Positions 25,429-34,700 of a DNA stretch of 64,000 bases are shown piece by piece. The translations under genes were made by a program, and so were the position numbers. This DNA is from Archangium gephyra (GTDB taxonomy: Bacteria > Myxococcota > Myxococcia > Myxococcales > Myxococcaceae). Under the pieces are notes generated by a model. That model made no database searches. It saw nothing but the letters and a program-made list of their open reading frames with translations, and was not told the origin of the DNA. The stretch is from NCBI GenBank assembly GCA_003243425.1, contig QFQP01000012.1, forward strand, positions 62,001 through 126,000. Direction: 5' to 3'. Each line of letters begins with the position of its first letter. Within the stretch, counting starts at the first letter, position 1.

Positions 25429-26531
25429 CTCTCGCCGCCAAACTCGCGCGACTCTCTGCGCCAGCACCTGCGCGCCCGGCCGCGCCGAAGAACGCACTCA
25501 GCGCCCTCATCCCCGCGCGTCACACCGACTCGGGGCCCCTGCACCTCGTCGAGCACGCGCACGGCCCCGCGCCCGAGCTCAACGCCGAGTCACTGCGGGC
25601 GCTCGCGCTCGGCCAGACCGAGCTCGACACCTCGCGCCCGCTCTTCTTCGACACCGAGACCACCGGCCTCATGGGAGGCACCGGCACCCTCGCCTTCCTC
25701 CTCGGCGTCGCCGACGTGCGCGACGGCAACACGGTGGTCACGCAGATCCACCTCCCGGCGCCGGGCACCGAACGGCCGATGCTCGAGTGGCTCGCCGAGC
25801 GCGTCGCCAACTGCACGGTGCTCATCAGCTTCAACGGCAAGTCCTTCGACTGGCCGCTGCTCAAGGCGCGCTTCGTCATGAACCGCATGACGCCGCCGCC
25901 CGAGCGCCCGCACGTCGACCTGCTCCACTGCAGCCGCCGCGTGTTCCGTCACGTGCTCGACGAGCTCAAGCTCTCCACGCTCGAGAAGCGCGTGCTCGAC
26001 TTCCACCGCCGCGGTGACATCGACGGCGCGATGATCCCCGCCGCGTGGTTCGACTACCTGCGCACCGGCCGCGTGGCGACGCTGCAGCGCGTGCTCAGCC
26101 ACAACGAGCGCGACGTGCGCAGCATGGTCGACCTCATTCAGCGCCTCGTCGCCGCGTGGGAAGAACGTCACCCCGTGCTCCCCGAGACCGCGCTCGGGCT
26201 CGCGGCCGTCGCCTGGCGTCATGGTGACGAAGCACGCGCGCTCCGCTTCCTCGAGGTCGCCACGCAGAAGGGCCTCAGCGAAGCCTGGGAGCTCAAGGCC
26301 GAAGTGCGCCGTCGCCGCGGTGAATACGAAGCGTCGGTCGAAGCGCTCCGCTACGCACTCGAGAAATCGAAGCGCGCGGCGGCGATTCACCTGCGACTGG
26401 CCAAGCTCTACGAACATCGGCTGCGCGACTACGAGCGCGCGAAACAGCACGCCGACGCCTGCGCACCCGCGGAAGACGCGCAGTCACACGCCGCGCGACA
26501 GCACAGGCTCGCCGCGCGGTTCACGAAGTGA
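25425..26531 (+). CDS. mrfB: MrfB/YprB-type DEDDh exonuclease with TPR-like tail
   Basis: A 368-residue protein. The RNase-H-like exonuclease domain has metal ligands D76 and E78 (FFDTETTG), D142 (FNGKSFD) and the H226-x3-D230 motif (HNERD). The C-terminal 110 residues are helical and TPR-like (ALRFLEVATQKGLSEAWEL and after). The start ATG overlaps the mrfA stop as ATGA. In Bacillus, MrfB degrades DNA next to mitomycin adducts with MrfA. Upstream in-frame extension is inside mrfA and is rejected. Confidence 0.88.
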   Translation: MTLAAKLARLSAPAPARPAAPKNALSALIPARHTDSGPLHLVEHAHGPAPELNAESLRALALGQTELDTSRPLFFDTETTGLMGGTGTLAFLLGVADVRDGNTVVTQIHLPAPGTERPMLEWLAERVANCTVLISFNGKSFDWPLLKARFVMNRMTPPPERPHVDLLHCSRRVFRHVLDELKLSTLEKRVLDFHRRGDIDGAMIPAAWFDYLRTGRVATLQRVLSHNERDVRSMVDLIQRLVAAWEERHPVLPETALGLAAVAWRHGDEARALRFLEVATQKGLSEAWELKAEVRRRRGEYEASVEALRYALEKSKRAAAIHLRLAKLYEHRLRDYERAKQHADACAPAEDAQSHAARQHRLAARFTK

Positions 26532-26534
26532 CGG

Positions 26535-26780
26535 TTACTCCTTCGCCTTCAGCTTCGACTCGTTGTCCGAAATGAACCGGCGAATGTCGTCGCTCATGTC
26601 GAGCAGCTTGAGCCACTGCTCCTTGTAGAGCGTCACCGGGAAGCGGCCCATGCCGTACACCGACACGCCACCCTTCTCGGACACCTTGAACGAGATGCCC
26701 TTGCTGGTGCGGGCCTTGAGCGCCTCGTTCTCGGCCTTGAGCTTCGCCAACTCCGCCTTGAGTTCTTCTTCGGTCGACAT
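26535..26780 (-). CDS. Small conserved coiled-coil protein
   Basis: An 81-residue protein: residues 1-27 form a charged heptad coil (ELKAELAKLKAENEALKA), followed by a compact beta domain GISFKVSEKGGVSVYGMGRFPVTLYKEQWLK (in pieces) and a helical tail. I recall the GRFPVTLYKEQW type of sequence from uncharacterised small proteins in cyanobacteria and myxobacteria, but no function is known. Convergent with mrfB, 3 nt apart. A TAAGAA hexamer lies 9 nt before the ATG. Confidence 0.75.
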   Translation of the reverse strand: MSTEEELKAELAKLKAENEALKARTSKGISFKVSEKGGVSVYGMGRFPVTLYKEQWLKLLDMSDDIRRFISDNESKLKAKE

Positions 26781-26801
26781 GGCGCGAACTTCTTACGGAA
26801 G

Positions 26802-26807
26802 TAGCCT
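26802..26807 (+). promoter_or_regulatory. Candidate -10 element (TAGCCT)
   Basis: TAGCCT ends 7 nt before the ATG at 26815 and no ribosome site intervenes. Confidence 0.4.
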
Positions 26808-26814
26808 TTGGTCC

Positions 26815-27483
26815 ATGCGCGTGTGGCTGCTGCCGGTGTTGATGCTCGTGGGGTGCAGTGAATCGGTGAGCGAGGTCGTCGCGGCGAGACGTGGCGCGGT
26901 CGAGAAGACGTTCGACGCACTTCGCGCGCTGAAGTTGCCCGAGCCCCCGCCGGGCGAAGTGAAGCGAGAGGCACCGATTCATCTCGAAGGCGGCGACGTC
27001 ACCAACGCGGCGTTCATCTACGCCGACGACCTCGCCAAGCCGGGTGAGGTCGCGCCGGTGCCGCTGCGCTCGCTCGATTCGGTGCCGCTGCTGCAATGCG
27101 GTCGGTTACTCAAGGACGGCACGCTGGTCGACTCGCCGTTCGCGCCGAAGCCGAGCATCGCCAGGCAGTACCTCGAGGCCTGCGCGCGCGTGCGCTACGC
27201 GTTCGTGATTCAGACCCTCGAGTACATCGCCCCGCGCCCGCCGCCGGCGGAGTCACTCAAGTTCGTGCCCGGCAGTTACCGCGCGCGGGTGGTGGTGATG
27301 GACCTGTCGACGCATTCGGCGCTCGGCAGCTACGAGTTCGCGGTCGGCAACGACAACGACATTCGCGTGCCGGAAGGGACGCCTACCGTCGAGCAACTCG
27401 TCACCAACCTCGAAGGCAATGCGTACCGCGGGCTCCGCGCGTCGACGAATCGGTCGGTGCCCGGCGCCCTCAAGTCGAAGTGA
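26815..27483 (+). CDS. Lipoprotein of unknown function
   Basis: A 222-residue lipoprotein (MRVWLLPVLMLVGC, lipobox LVGC). The mature region is mixed alpha/beta with three further Cys (LQCGRLL, LEACARVR) and a strand-rich end with YRARVVVMDLSTHSALGSYEF. It resembles no family I know. It starts divergently from the small coiled-coil gene and is followed by a convergent lipoprotein gene 12 nt away. Confidence 0.7.
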   Translation: MRVWLLPVLMLVGCSESVSEVVAARRGAVEKTFDALRALKLPEPPPGEVKREAPIHLEGGDVTNAAFIYADDLAKPGEVAPVPLRSLDSVPLLQCGRLLKDGTLVDSPFAPKPSIARQYLEACARVRYAFVIQTLEYIAPRPPPAESLKFVPGSYRARVVVMDLSTHSALGSYEFAVGNDNDIRVPEGTPTVEQLVTNLEGNAYRGLRASTNRSVPGALKSK

Positions 27484-27494
27484 CCTGCGGTGGC

Positions 27495-28226
27495 TCAGGG
27501 CGTAGGGGCCGTCATCACGGCGGCCCTGGGGAACCGTTCCACGGCGCTCAGGTAGGTCTTGCTGCTGGTCGGCTTCCTGCCGGTGAGCTCGCTGGGCGCC
27601 GGCTCGAGCTTCGGCTCACCCCGGGTCACGGTCACCAGCGCGCCGTCGCAGAACAGGTACGACGTGCGCTGCGTTTCATCGGTGTACGCGAAGTAGATGG
27701 TGGCCGCGCCGGTCTTCACGGGGCACGCGCGCCGCGCTGCTTCCTGCTGCTCGAGCCGTTCCCGGTTCCACGTCTCGAGGGCGGTTCTTCGCCGCACCTC
27801 CTTCATCAAGATGGGGCCCACGTCGAGCCGCGCCTTCGTTCCATCGAGCAAGGTGTCGGCGCGCGACAACATCTCGGGCCACGCGCCGGTCTTCGCGAAG
27901 TTGCAGCGGCTGATCAGCCGCAGGTGCTGCCGGTGGGTCTCCAGCAACGGAGGCAGCCGGGCGATGCCGTCCTCCATCAGGGTGAACTGGGCGTCGGTCC
28001 ACGTGTCGTTGGAGTTGTCGGGCGTCTCGCGCAGGAAGCGCTTGAACACCTCGTTGACCGACAGGAACTCGTCGGCGACGAACTGCGGCTCGGCGTCGCA
28101 CACGCTGGAGTCGGTGAACACGCGGTAGGTCGCGCGGGTGCCGGCGAAGTCGAAGCGCTCGGCCTTCCGCTTCACCGGCGCTGCGGCGCAACCGCACATC
28201 AGGAAAAAGAGGAAGAGCCGACGCAT
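27495..28226 (-). CDS. Lipoprotein of unknown function
   Basis: A 243-residue predicted lipoprotein (MRRLFLFFLMCGC, lipobox around MCGC). The mature domain is largely helical to about residue 165 (for example EVFKRFLRETPDN and LETHRQHLRLISRCNF), then has a strand-rich segment (GAATIYFAYTDETQRTSYLFCDG). Cysteines in the core suggest a disulfide. No family recognised. Confidence 0.68.
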   Translation of the reverse strand: MRRLFLFFLMCGCAAAPVKRKAERFDFAGTRATYRVFTDSSVCDAEPQFVADEFLSVNEVFKRFLRETPDNSNDTWTDAQFTLMEDGIARLPPLLETHRQHLRLISRCNFAKTGAWPEMLSRADTLLDGTKARLDVGPILMKEVRRRTALETWNRERLEQQEAARRACPVKTGAATIYFAYTDETQRTSYLFCDGALVTVTRGEPKLEPAPSELTGRKPTSSKTYLSAVERFPRAAVMTAPTP

Positions 28227-28331
28227 GCCCGTACCGAGTGGTGACGTGACGCGGCGGCGCCTTGATGTTCGTCAACGTGTCGGTCGCAGAGTCGACAGGT
28301 GGGCGGAACGCGCGAGACGTCGGCCGTCTCG

Positions 28332-28586
28332 ATGAGGCGGCTTCTTCCCGTGGTCTTGGGCGCTGCGACAGGGGCGTGGGCGCAGGCTCCGAAGCCGGTC
28401 ATCATGCCGTTTTCCTTGGAATTCAAACGATTCCGAGCGGCTTCGGCAAAGAAGACAAAGAAGCCCTGCAGCGTGCGGTTGTTGCGGCAGTCGGGGCGGG
28501 TGTTGGCGCGCGTGGGGCGTCCAGTTCAGGCAAGTGCCAATCCTGCGGCCGGTGGTGCGGTGGTTCAGTTCGGAGGCAATTTCTGA
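28332..28586 (+). CDS. Possible small exported protein
   Basis: An 84-residue frame starting MRRLLPVVLGAATGAWAQ, a plausible signal peptide cleaved after AWA. The rest is basic with one Cys and no recognisable domain. The stretch 28380-28780 is less GC-rich than its surroundings and also carries a second short plus-strand frame around 28534-28746 that is as plausible, so a frameshift or simple non-coding sequence cannot be excluded. Confidence 0.35.
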   Translation: MRRLLPVVLGAATGAWAQAPKPVIMPFSLEFKRFRAASAKKTKKPCSVRLLRQSGRVLARVGRPVQASANPAAGGAVVQFGGNF

Positions 28587-28788
28587 ATTCGCGCGCGAGC
28601 GATTGCGGTGTTTGGACGGCAGCATCGCGGCAGTCATCGTGGATTCTCCGAGGGCCCATGGACGGCCTGGCGCGTGGCCGAAGTATCAACGCTCGATGGG
28701 CAACGACGACACCGCGTTCTTCCCGACGAAACGGGCCTGTCCGTAGGCCTACTTCACTGATCCGCCGGGGCCTGCTACGGCCCCGCGC

Positions 28789-29853
28789 GTGTCACGCATC
28801 AACCTGAAGAACTTCGACTTCGACGGCTTCGGGCTCGCGCTCGAGGCCTCGAAGCTCAACCGCACTGAGCACCTCAAGCTCTTCGCCGGCGTCTTCAGTC
28901 ACGGTGCTGATCACCTCGCCGACCTCAAGGCCGCCCCTCAGGTGCGCGCGCCCGTGCGTGACTTCGTTCAACAACACGGTGAGCTCCCCAGGCTCACCGT
29001 CGTCGAACGTCGCCAGGCCGATGACGGCTTCGTGAAGTACCTCTTCGAGTCTCCGCTCGGCGGGCGCTTCGAGGCCGTTCGGATTCCCCTCTTCGACACC
29101 AAGTACGTCGTCTGCATCTCGAGCCAGGTCGGCTGCGCCCTCGCCTGCGACTTCTGCATGACCGGCAAGATGGGCTTCAAACGAAACCTCGAGACCTGGG
29201 AGATCGTCGATCAGGTCCTCCAGATTCGCGCCGAAGCCCAGCGCCCCGTGCGCGGCGTGGTCTTCATGGGCATGGGCGAACCGCTGCTCAACTACGCCAA
29301 CGCCACCCGCGCCGCGCGCATCATGTGCCACCCTGCCGGCCTCGCCATCTCCGGCAAGAGCATCACCTTCTCCACCGCCGGCTGGGTGCCCGGCATCCGC
29401 AAGTACCGCGCGGACAAACTTCCGTACCGCCTCGCGTTCTCCATCACCTCGGCGATTCCCGAGAAGCGCGTGCAGGTGCTGCCCGTCGAGAAGACCTGGC
29501 CGCTCAAAGACCTCGTCGAAGAAATTCGTCTCTACGCAGAGCAGACAGGCAATCGCGCCATGCTCGCGTACGTGATGATCAGCGGCTTCAATCTGGGTCG
29601 TGAAGACGCGGAGGCGCTCCGCGACACCTTCGCCGGCGTGCCCATCATGATTGATTTGATTGATGTCACCGACCCCACCGGAAAATACCTGCCTCCCACC
29701 GAGCAGGAATTGACCGCCTTCAGAGACCATCTGCAGGTGGTGAAGGCTCCGATTGCCCGACGGTATTCAGGGGGCAAGGACATCGGCGCGGCGTGTGGAA
29801 CCCTCGAGGCGTCCCAGCGCGGTGGTCTGATTCTCGACCAGCCCTCGCCCTGA
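28789..29853 (+). CDS. rlmN: RlmN-family radical SAM 23S rRNA methyltransferase
   Basis: A 354-residue enzyme. The radical-SAM cluster motif is C116-x3-C120-x2-C123 (CALACDFC), preceded by VVCISSQVGC and followed by GVVFMGMGEPLLNY, all diagnostic for the RlmN/Cfr group. The second methyl-carrying Cys is C336 in GAACGTL. It methylates A2503 of 23S rRNA, and RlmN can also act on tRNA. Cfr-type resistance paralogues are the alternative but the overall pattern fits RlmN. It starts with GTG, with TACGGC 7 nt upstream; possibly leaderless. Confidence 0.87.
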   Translation: MSRINLKNFDFDGFGLALEASKLNRTEHLKLFAGVFSHGADHLADLKAAPQVRAPVRDFVQQHGELPRLTVVERRQADDGFVKYLFESPLGGRFEAVRIPLFDTKYVVCISSQVGCALACDFCMTGKMGFKRNLETWEIVDQVLQIRAEAQRPVRGVVFMGMGEPLLNYANATRAARIMCHPAGLAISGKSITFSTAGWVPGIRKYRADKLPYRLAFSITSAIPEKRVQVLPVEKTWPLKDLVEEIRLYAEQTGNRAMLAYVMISGFNLGREDAEALRDTFAGVPIMIDLIDVTDPTGKYLPPTEQELTAFRDHLQVVKAPIARRYSGGKDIGAACGTLEASQRGGLILDQPSP

Positions 29854-29864
29854 AGCATCGACCC

Positions 29865-30260
29865 ATGCGAATCGCTCAAACCAACATCGACAACGCCAAC
29901 CACTACGCCTGCACGCTCAAGGCCGGCGCGCACACGCTCACCGCCGATGAACCCGTGAAGCACGGCGGCACCGACACCGGCCCCGCGCCGTACCAGCTGC
30001 TCCTCGCGGGCCTCGCGGCGTGCACCGCCATCACCCTGCGCATGGTGGCCGAGAAGAAGCAGTGGAACGTGGGCACCATTCACGTCGACCTCGAGTTCCA
30101 CAAAGACTCGGCCGAGCACACCGGCCGCATCACCCGCGTGGTGTCCTTCAGCGAGAAGCTCAGCGACGAAGCCCACGCCCGCATGGTCGCCGTCGTCGAA
30201 AAGACGCCCGTCACCCTCACGCTCAAGGCCGGCACGCCCATCACCACCACCTTCAGCTGA
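29865..30260 (+). CDS. OsmC-family peroxiredoxin-like protein
   Basis: A 131-residue OsmC/Ohr-fold protein. It shows the family pattern ADEPVKHGGTDTGPAPYQLLLAGLAACTAITLRMVA (in pieces), with the active Cys in AACTA. The usual second Cys of Ohr is absent in the C-terminal half, so an OsmC-like or generic thiol hydroperoxide role fits better than Ohr. It follows rlmN by 12 nt and is probably cotranscribed. The ATG at 29865 is preferred over an upstream in-frame start inside rlmN. Confidence 0.85.
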   Translation: MRIAQTNIDNANHYACTLKAGAHTLTADEPVKHGGTDTGPAPYQLLLAGLAACTAITLRMVAEKKQWNVGTIHVDLEFHKDSAEHTGRITRVVSFSEKLSDEAHARMVAVVEKTPVTLTLKAGTPITTTFS

Positions 30261-30335
30261 TCAGCCCACAACACGGCACACATTCGACACGCTCGGATTG
30301 CATTCGTTCATCCGCACGGAATTCCCGCACGCATG

Positions 30336-30341
30336 TAGAGT
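30336..30341 (+). promoter_or_regulatory. Candidate -10 element (TAGAGT)
   Basis: TAGAGT ends 8 nt before the ATG at 30350 with only TCCGCGCC between, fitting the leaderless pattern. Confidence 0.4.
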
Positions 30342-30349
30342 TCCGCGCC

Positions 30350-31702
30350 ATGCGACGTCGTTGCGTGTTGTCGTTGGTGCTCGTCGCCAGCGTTGCTCAG
30401 AGTGCTGAAGCTCCCTCCGCTGGCGCTCTCGTTCTTCCTCCGGTCGGCACCTTCGCGGTCGGCAAGAAGGGCCCCTTCGCTGGAGTCGACACGCGCAAGG
30501 CGACCGAGCGCTTCGACATCGCGGGTCACAAGCGGCTCGTCACCGCCTTCGACGCGAAGCTCGGCGGCAAGGCGATTCCCGCAGACGTGACGCTGGGTCT
30601 GCTCGAGAAGGCCAACGTCACCGCGAAGAACGTCGACAAGCCCGAGTCGCTCAAGGCGCTCGCGGCCGCCGCGAAGGTCGAGTGGCTCGTCACCTTCGAC
30701 CTCGGCGCGAAGACCAGCTCGCTCACCGCGCAGATCCACGACTCGGCGGGCAACAAGGTCGGTGACGCCATCGTGTTGCCCAAGGCACAGCTCGGGCTCA
30801 CCGACGCGCAGGCCCAGCAGATGGCGGAGCTGGTGGTGCCGAAGCTGCTCGTGCTCGAGAAGGCGCGCATCGACACCATCGCCGAGTTGAACCGTCAGGC
30901 CGAGCTGCTCAAGCCCAAACCACCCGAGGAGTTCGTCGACACCGAGCTCACGCAGCTCAAGAAGAAGCGCGCCCCCGACGCCGCGCCCGAAGGCTCGAGC
31001 TGGCCCGATGCCAGGCGCGTGCGCGCCTTCGTCGCCGTCGGCCCCGGCGCGGCGGTGCGCGATCTGCAGCTCTCCGGCAATCAGGCCGCGCAGCTGGCAG
31101 ACCTCAAGAACAACGCCATCGTCGGGCTCGGGGTGGCCGCGGCCATCATGCCGCTCGAGCTCTTCGACGCCACCGCCGGCAGGTCGTGGAGCCAGCTCTC
31201 GCTCGAGTTCCACTACCGCCGCGCCTTCGTGGAGGCGCGCAGCGATTCACCCGGGTTCGAAGGCACCACCTGCAGCATGAATGACGACGACGTGCAGCTG
31301 CGCGCGGGCTGGCGCTACCGCTTCGGAGACGGCGACGGCTACGCGCCCACCATCGGCGTCGCCGGCGGCTGGTCGCAGGAGAACACCCGGTTCCAGTGCT
31401 CCCTGCCGCTGGTCAGCACCACCTGGCGCGGGGTCGACGCGCAGCTGCGCATTCGCCAGCCGCTCTACAAGAACGTGCTCACGCTCGAGGTCGTCGGTGG
31501 CCCGCGCTTCGTGTTGCCCGGCCCGCTCGCCGCCAACCCGCAGTTCAGCCTGTCGGGTGAAGCGTGGCTCGAGCTCAAGCCCGTCTCGATTCTCTTCGCG
31601 CGTGGTGGAGCCCGCGCGTCCTGGCTGCGCGCCTCGAACCCCGAGCTCGCCGCCGTCGACACCCGCGCCTTCTTCGCGTTCGAACTCGGAGCCTTTTTCT
31701 GA
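30350..31702 (+). CDS. Outer-membrane beta-barrel-type protein
   Basis: A 450-residue exported protein with a signal peptide (MRRRCVLSLVLVASVAQSA). Residues about 20-230 form a mixed domain that contains an Ala/Leu-rich helical middle (LGLTDAQAQQMAELVVPKLL). The C-terminal half alternates aromatic and polar residues (LSLEFHYRRAFVEARS, WRYRFGDGDGYAPTIGVAGGW) and ends in Phe, as for outer-membrane barrels. The stop overlaps the next ATG by one base (TGATG), so it is translationally coupled to the giant MopE-like gene and may help anchor or export it. Confidence 0.72.
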   Translation: MRRRCVLSLVLVASVAQSAEAPSAGALVLPPVGTFAVGKKGPFAGVDTRKATERFDIAGHKRLVTAFDAKLGGKAIPADVTLGLLEKANVTAKNVDKPESLKALAAAAKVEWLVTFDLGAKTSSLTAQIHDSAGNKVGDAIVLPKAQLGLTDAQAQQMAELVVPKLLVLEKARIDTIAELNRQAELLKPKPPEEFVDTELTQLKKKRAPDAAPEGSSWPDARRVRAFVAVGPGAAVRDLQLSGNQAAQLADLKNNAIVGLGVAAAIMPLELFDATAGRSWSQLSLEFHYRRAFVEARSDSPGFEGTTCSMNDDDVQLRAGWRYRFGDGDGYAPTIGVAGGWSQENTRFQCSLPLVSTTWRGVDAQLRIRQPLYKNVLTLEVVGGPRFVLPGPLAANPQFSLSGEAWLELKPVSILFARGGARASWLRASNPELAAVDTRAFFAFELGAFF

Positions 31703-34700
31703 TGCGTGCCCTTCTCTTCGTCGCTGCGTTTTCTTCGAGCGCGGCCTTCGCCATCTGTACCCCGGCCAACCCCAACAACCCCGAGAACGACTGCGACCTC
31801 GACGGCTGCACCGTCGCGCAGGGTGACTGTGCCGACAGCACCACCGCCAACCCCGCGGCGGCGTCGATTCGTGGCGCCAGCTGCCCCAACGGCGCGGCGA
31901 TGGAGGTGTGTGACGGTCAGGACAACAACTGCTCGGGCGGCGTCGACGACGGAAACCCCGGCGGCGGTATGACGTGCAGCACCGGCCAGCAGGGCGTGTG
32001 CGCGCCCGGCACGACGGCGTGCACCGGCGGGGCCATCGTCTGCAACCGCAACACCGCGCCCTCGGGCGAGAGCTGCAACAACCGCGATGACGACTGCGAC
32101 GGTCAGACCGACGAAGGCAACCCCGGCGGTGGCGGCAGCTGCATGACGGGTCAGATGGGCGTGTGCGCTGCGGGTACGCGCACCTGTCAGAGCGGCGCCT
32201 TGAACTGCGTGCAGAACACCGCGTCGTCGGCAGAGCTGTGCGACGGGCTCGACAACGACTGCAACGGCGCCGTCGACAACGGCTTCAACGTCGGCATGGC
32301 GTGTACGTCGTCGAACCCGGGCGTGTGCGCGCCAGGCACGCTGCGCTGCAACGGCACCATGGCCACGCAGTGCGTGTCGACCGTCGCGCCGGGCTCGCGC
32401 ACCGAGACCTGCAACAACCTGGACGACGACTGCGACGGCCAGACCGACGAAGGCAACCCCGGCGGCGGCGCGGCGTGCTCCACGGGGCAGATGGGCGTGT
32501 GTTCAGCCGGTACGCGCCAGTGTCAGGCCGGCGGCAACCTCGCGTGCGTTCCCACCACCGCGGCGTCGACCGAAATCTGCGACGGCCTCGACAACGACTG
32601 TGATGGCCAGGTCGACGAGGGCTTCAACATCGGCATGGCGTGCACGTCGTCGAACGTCGGCGTGTGCGCGCCCGGCACCACGCGTTGCATGGGCACCATG
32701 GCCACGCAGTGCGTGAGCACCGTGACGCCCGGCTCGCGCACCGAGCAGTGCAACAACCAGGACGACGACTGCGACGGCCAGACCGACGAGGGAAACCCGC
32801 AGGGCGGCACCACGTGCACCACGGGCCAGATGGGCGTGTGCTCGGCGGGTACGCGGCAGTGTCAGGCCGGCGGCAACCTGGTGTGCGTGCCCAACACCGC
32901 GAGCTCCGCTGAAATCTGCGACGGCCTCGACAACGACTGCAACGGCACCGTCGACAACGGCTTCAACGTGGGCATGGCGTGCACGTCGTCGAACCAGGGC
33001 GTGTGCGCGCCGGGCACGCTGCGCTGCAACGGCACCATGGCCACGCAGTGCGTGTCGACCGTCACGCCCGGCTCGCGCACCGAGACCTGCAACAACGTCG
33101 ACGACGACTGCGACGGTCAGACCGACGAAGGGCTGGTGGGCAACGCCTGCAACTCGTCGAGCCCCGGTGTCTGCCGGCCCGGTACGTCGACCTGCAGCGG
33201 CGGGGTCGCGGGTTGTACGCCCAACATCGCGCCGGGCTCTCAAACCGAGACCTGCAACAACCAGGACGACGACTGCGACGGCCAGACCGACGAAGGGCTG
33301 AGCGGCGGTGCGTGCAACACCGGTCAGCAGGGCGTGTGTGGCCCCGGCACCGAGCGCTGCATGAACGGCTCGCTGCAGTGTCAACGCAACGTCAACCCCG
33401 GCACTGAGCAGTGCAACAACCTCGACGACGACTGTGACGGCACCGTCGACGACAACGTGACGCCGCAGGTCTGCTTCACCGGCCCCGCGGGCACCTTCGG
33501 AGGCACCTGCCCCGGCCCCGGCTGCACCCCGCGTGGTGAGTGCCGCGCCGGTACTGCGCAGTGTGTGAATGGCGCCTTCGCCGCGTGCATGGGCCAGACG
33601 CTCCCGGCCACGGAGATCTGCGACTCGAGAGACAACGACTGTGACGGCAACGTCGACGACGGCCTCATCACCGACGCCGACGGTGACGGCTCGCGCGCGT
33701 GCATGACGTGCGGCGCGTCGATGAGCCCGCAGTGCGACTGCAACGACAACGACAACTCGGTGCGCCCCGGCCGCGCCGAGGTGTGTGACGGCCGCGACAA
33801 CAACTGCAACGGCCAGACGGACGAAGGCTCGGGCCCCAACGGCAAGGTGGTGGAGAACTGCTACTCGGGCCCCATGAACACGTCGGGCATCGGCGTGTGC
33901 ACGTCGGGTGTTCGCGAGTGCAACTCGATGATGCCGGGCACGACCAGCTTCGGCTCGTGCACCAACGAGGTCGTTCCGTCGATGGAGCTGTGCAACTCGC
34001 GCGACGACGACTGTGACGGCACCGTCGATGACGGCTTCGACGTCGACGGCGACGGCTTCGTGTCGTGCGCGGCGTGCAACAACGCCGCGAACTGCGACTG
34101 CAACGACAACGACGCCACCATCAAACCGGGCGCCATCGAGACCTGCGACACCGTCGACCAGAACTGCAACGGCCAGCTCGACGACGTGCCGGCGCGCCGC
34201 TGCTTCGCGGGCCCCAACGTCACGGCTGACACGTACACCGGCACCTGCCCCGGCCCCATGTGCACGCCCAGGGGCGTGTGCGTGGCCGGCATGCAGATGT
34301 GCTCGGCCGCCGGTGCGTGGGGCATGTGCGCGGGCGCGACGTTGCCGGCCAACGCGCCGGCCGACCCCGAGATGACCTGCAACAACCGCGACGACGACTG
34401 CGACGGCGTGGTCGACGACGGCAACTTCGACAAGGACATGGACGGCGTGCGCGAGTGCGACGGCGACTGTGACGACAACGACGCCACGGTGAAGCCGGGC
34501 GCTCCCGAAATCTGCGACGGCAAGGACAACAACTGCGACATGACGACCGACGGCGTGGCGACCGCCTGCTACTCGGGCCCGGCCAGCACCGCGGGCAAGG
34601 GCATCTGCCGCAACGGCACGCAGCAATGTCAGATGGGCATGGGCCAGGGCGCGTGCGTCGGTGAAGTGCTGCCGGTGCTGCTCGCCGACGGCGGCGTTCC

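Noticed and set aside
28534..28746. Short plus-strand frame with a possible start
   Set aside because: Lower-GC region with no family match; kept only as a caveat for the 28332-28586 entry.
28789..29853. Cfr-type resistance methyltransferase
   Set aside because: The motif set and length fit the housekeeping RlmN branch at least as well; Cfr cannot be separated by eye.
32111..33127. Possible CRISPR-like repeat array
   Set aside because: The period is 339 bp, inside an open reading frame, and repeats encode MopE motifs.
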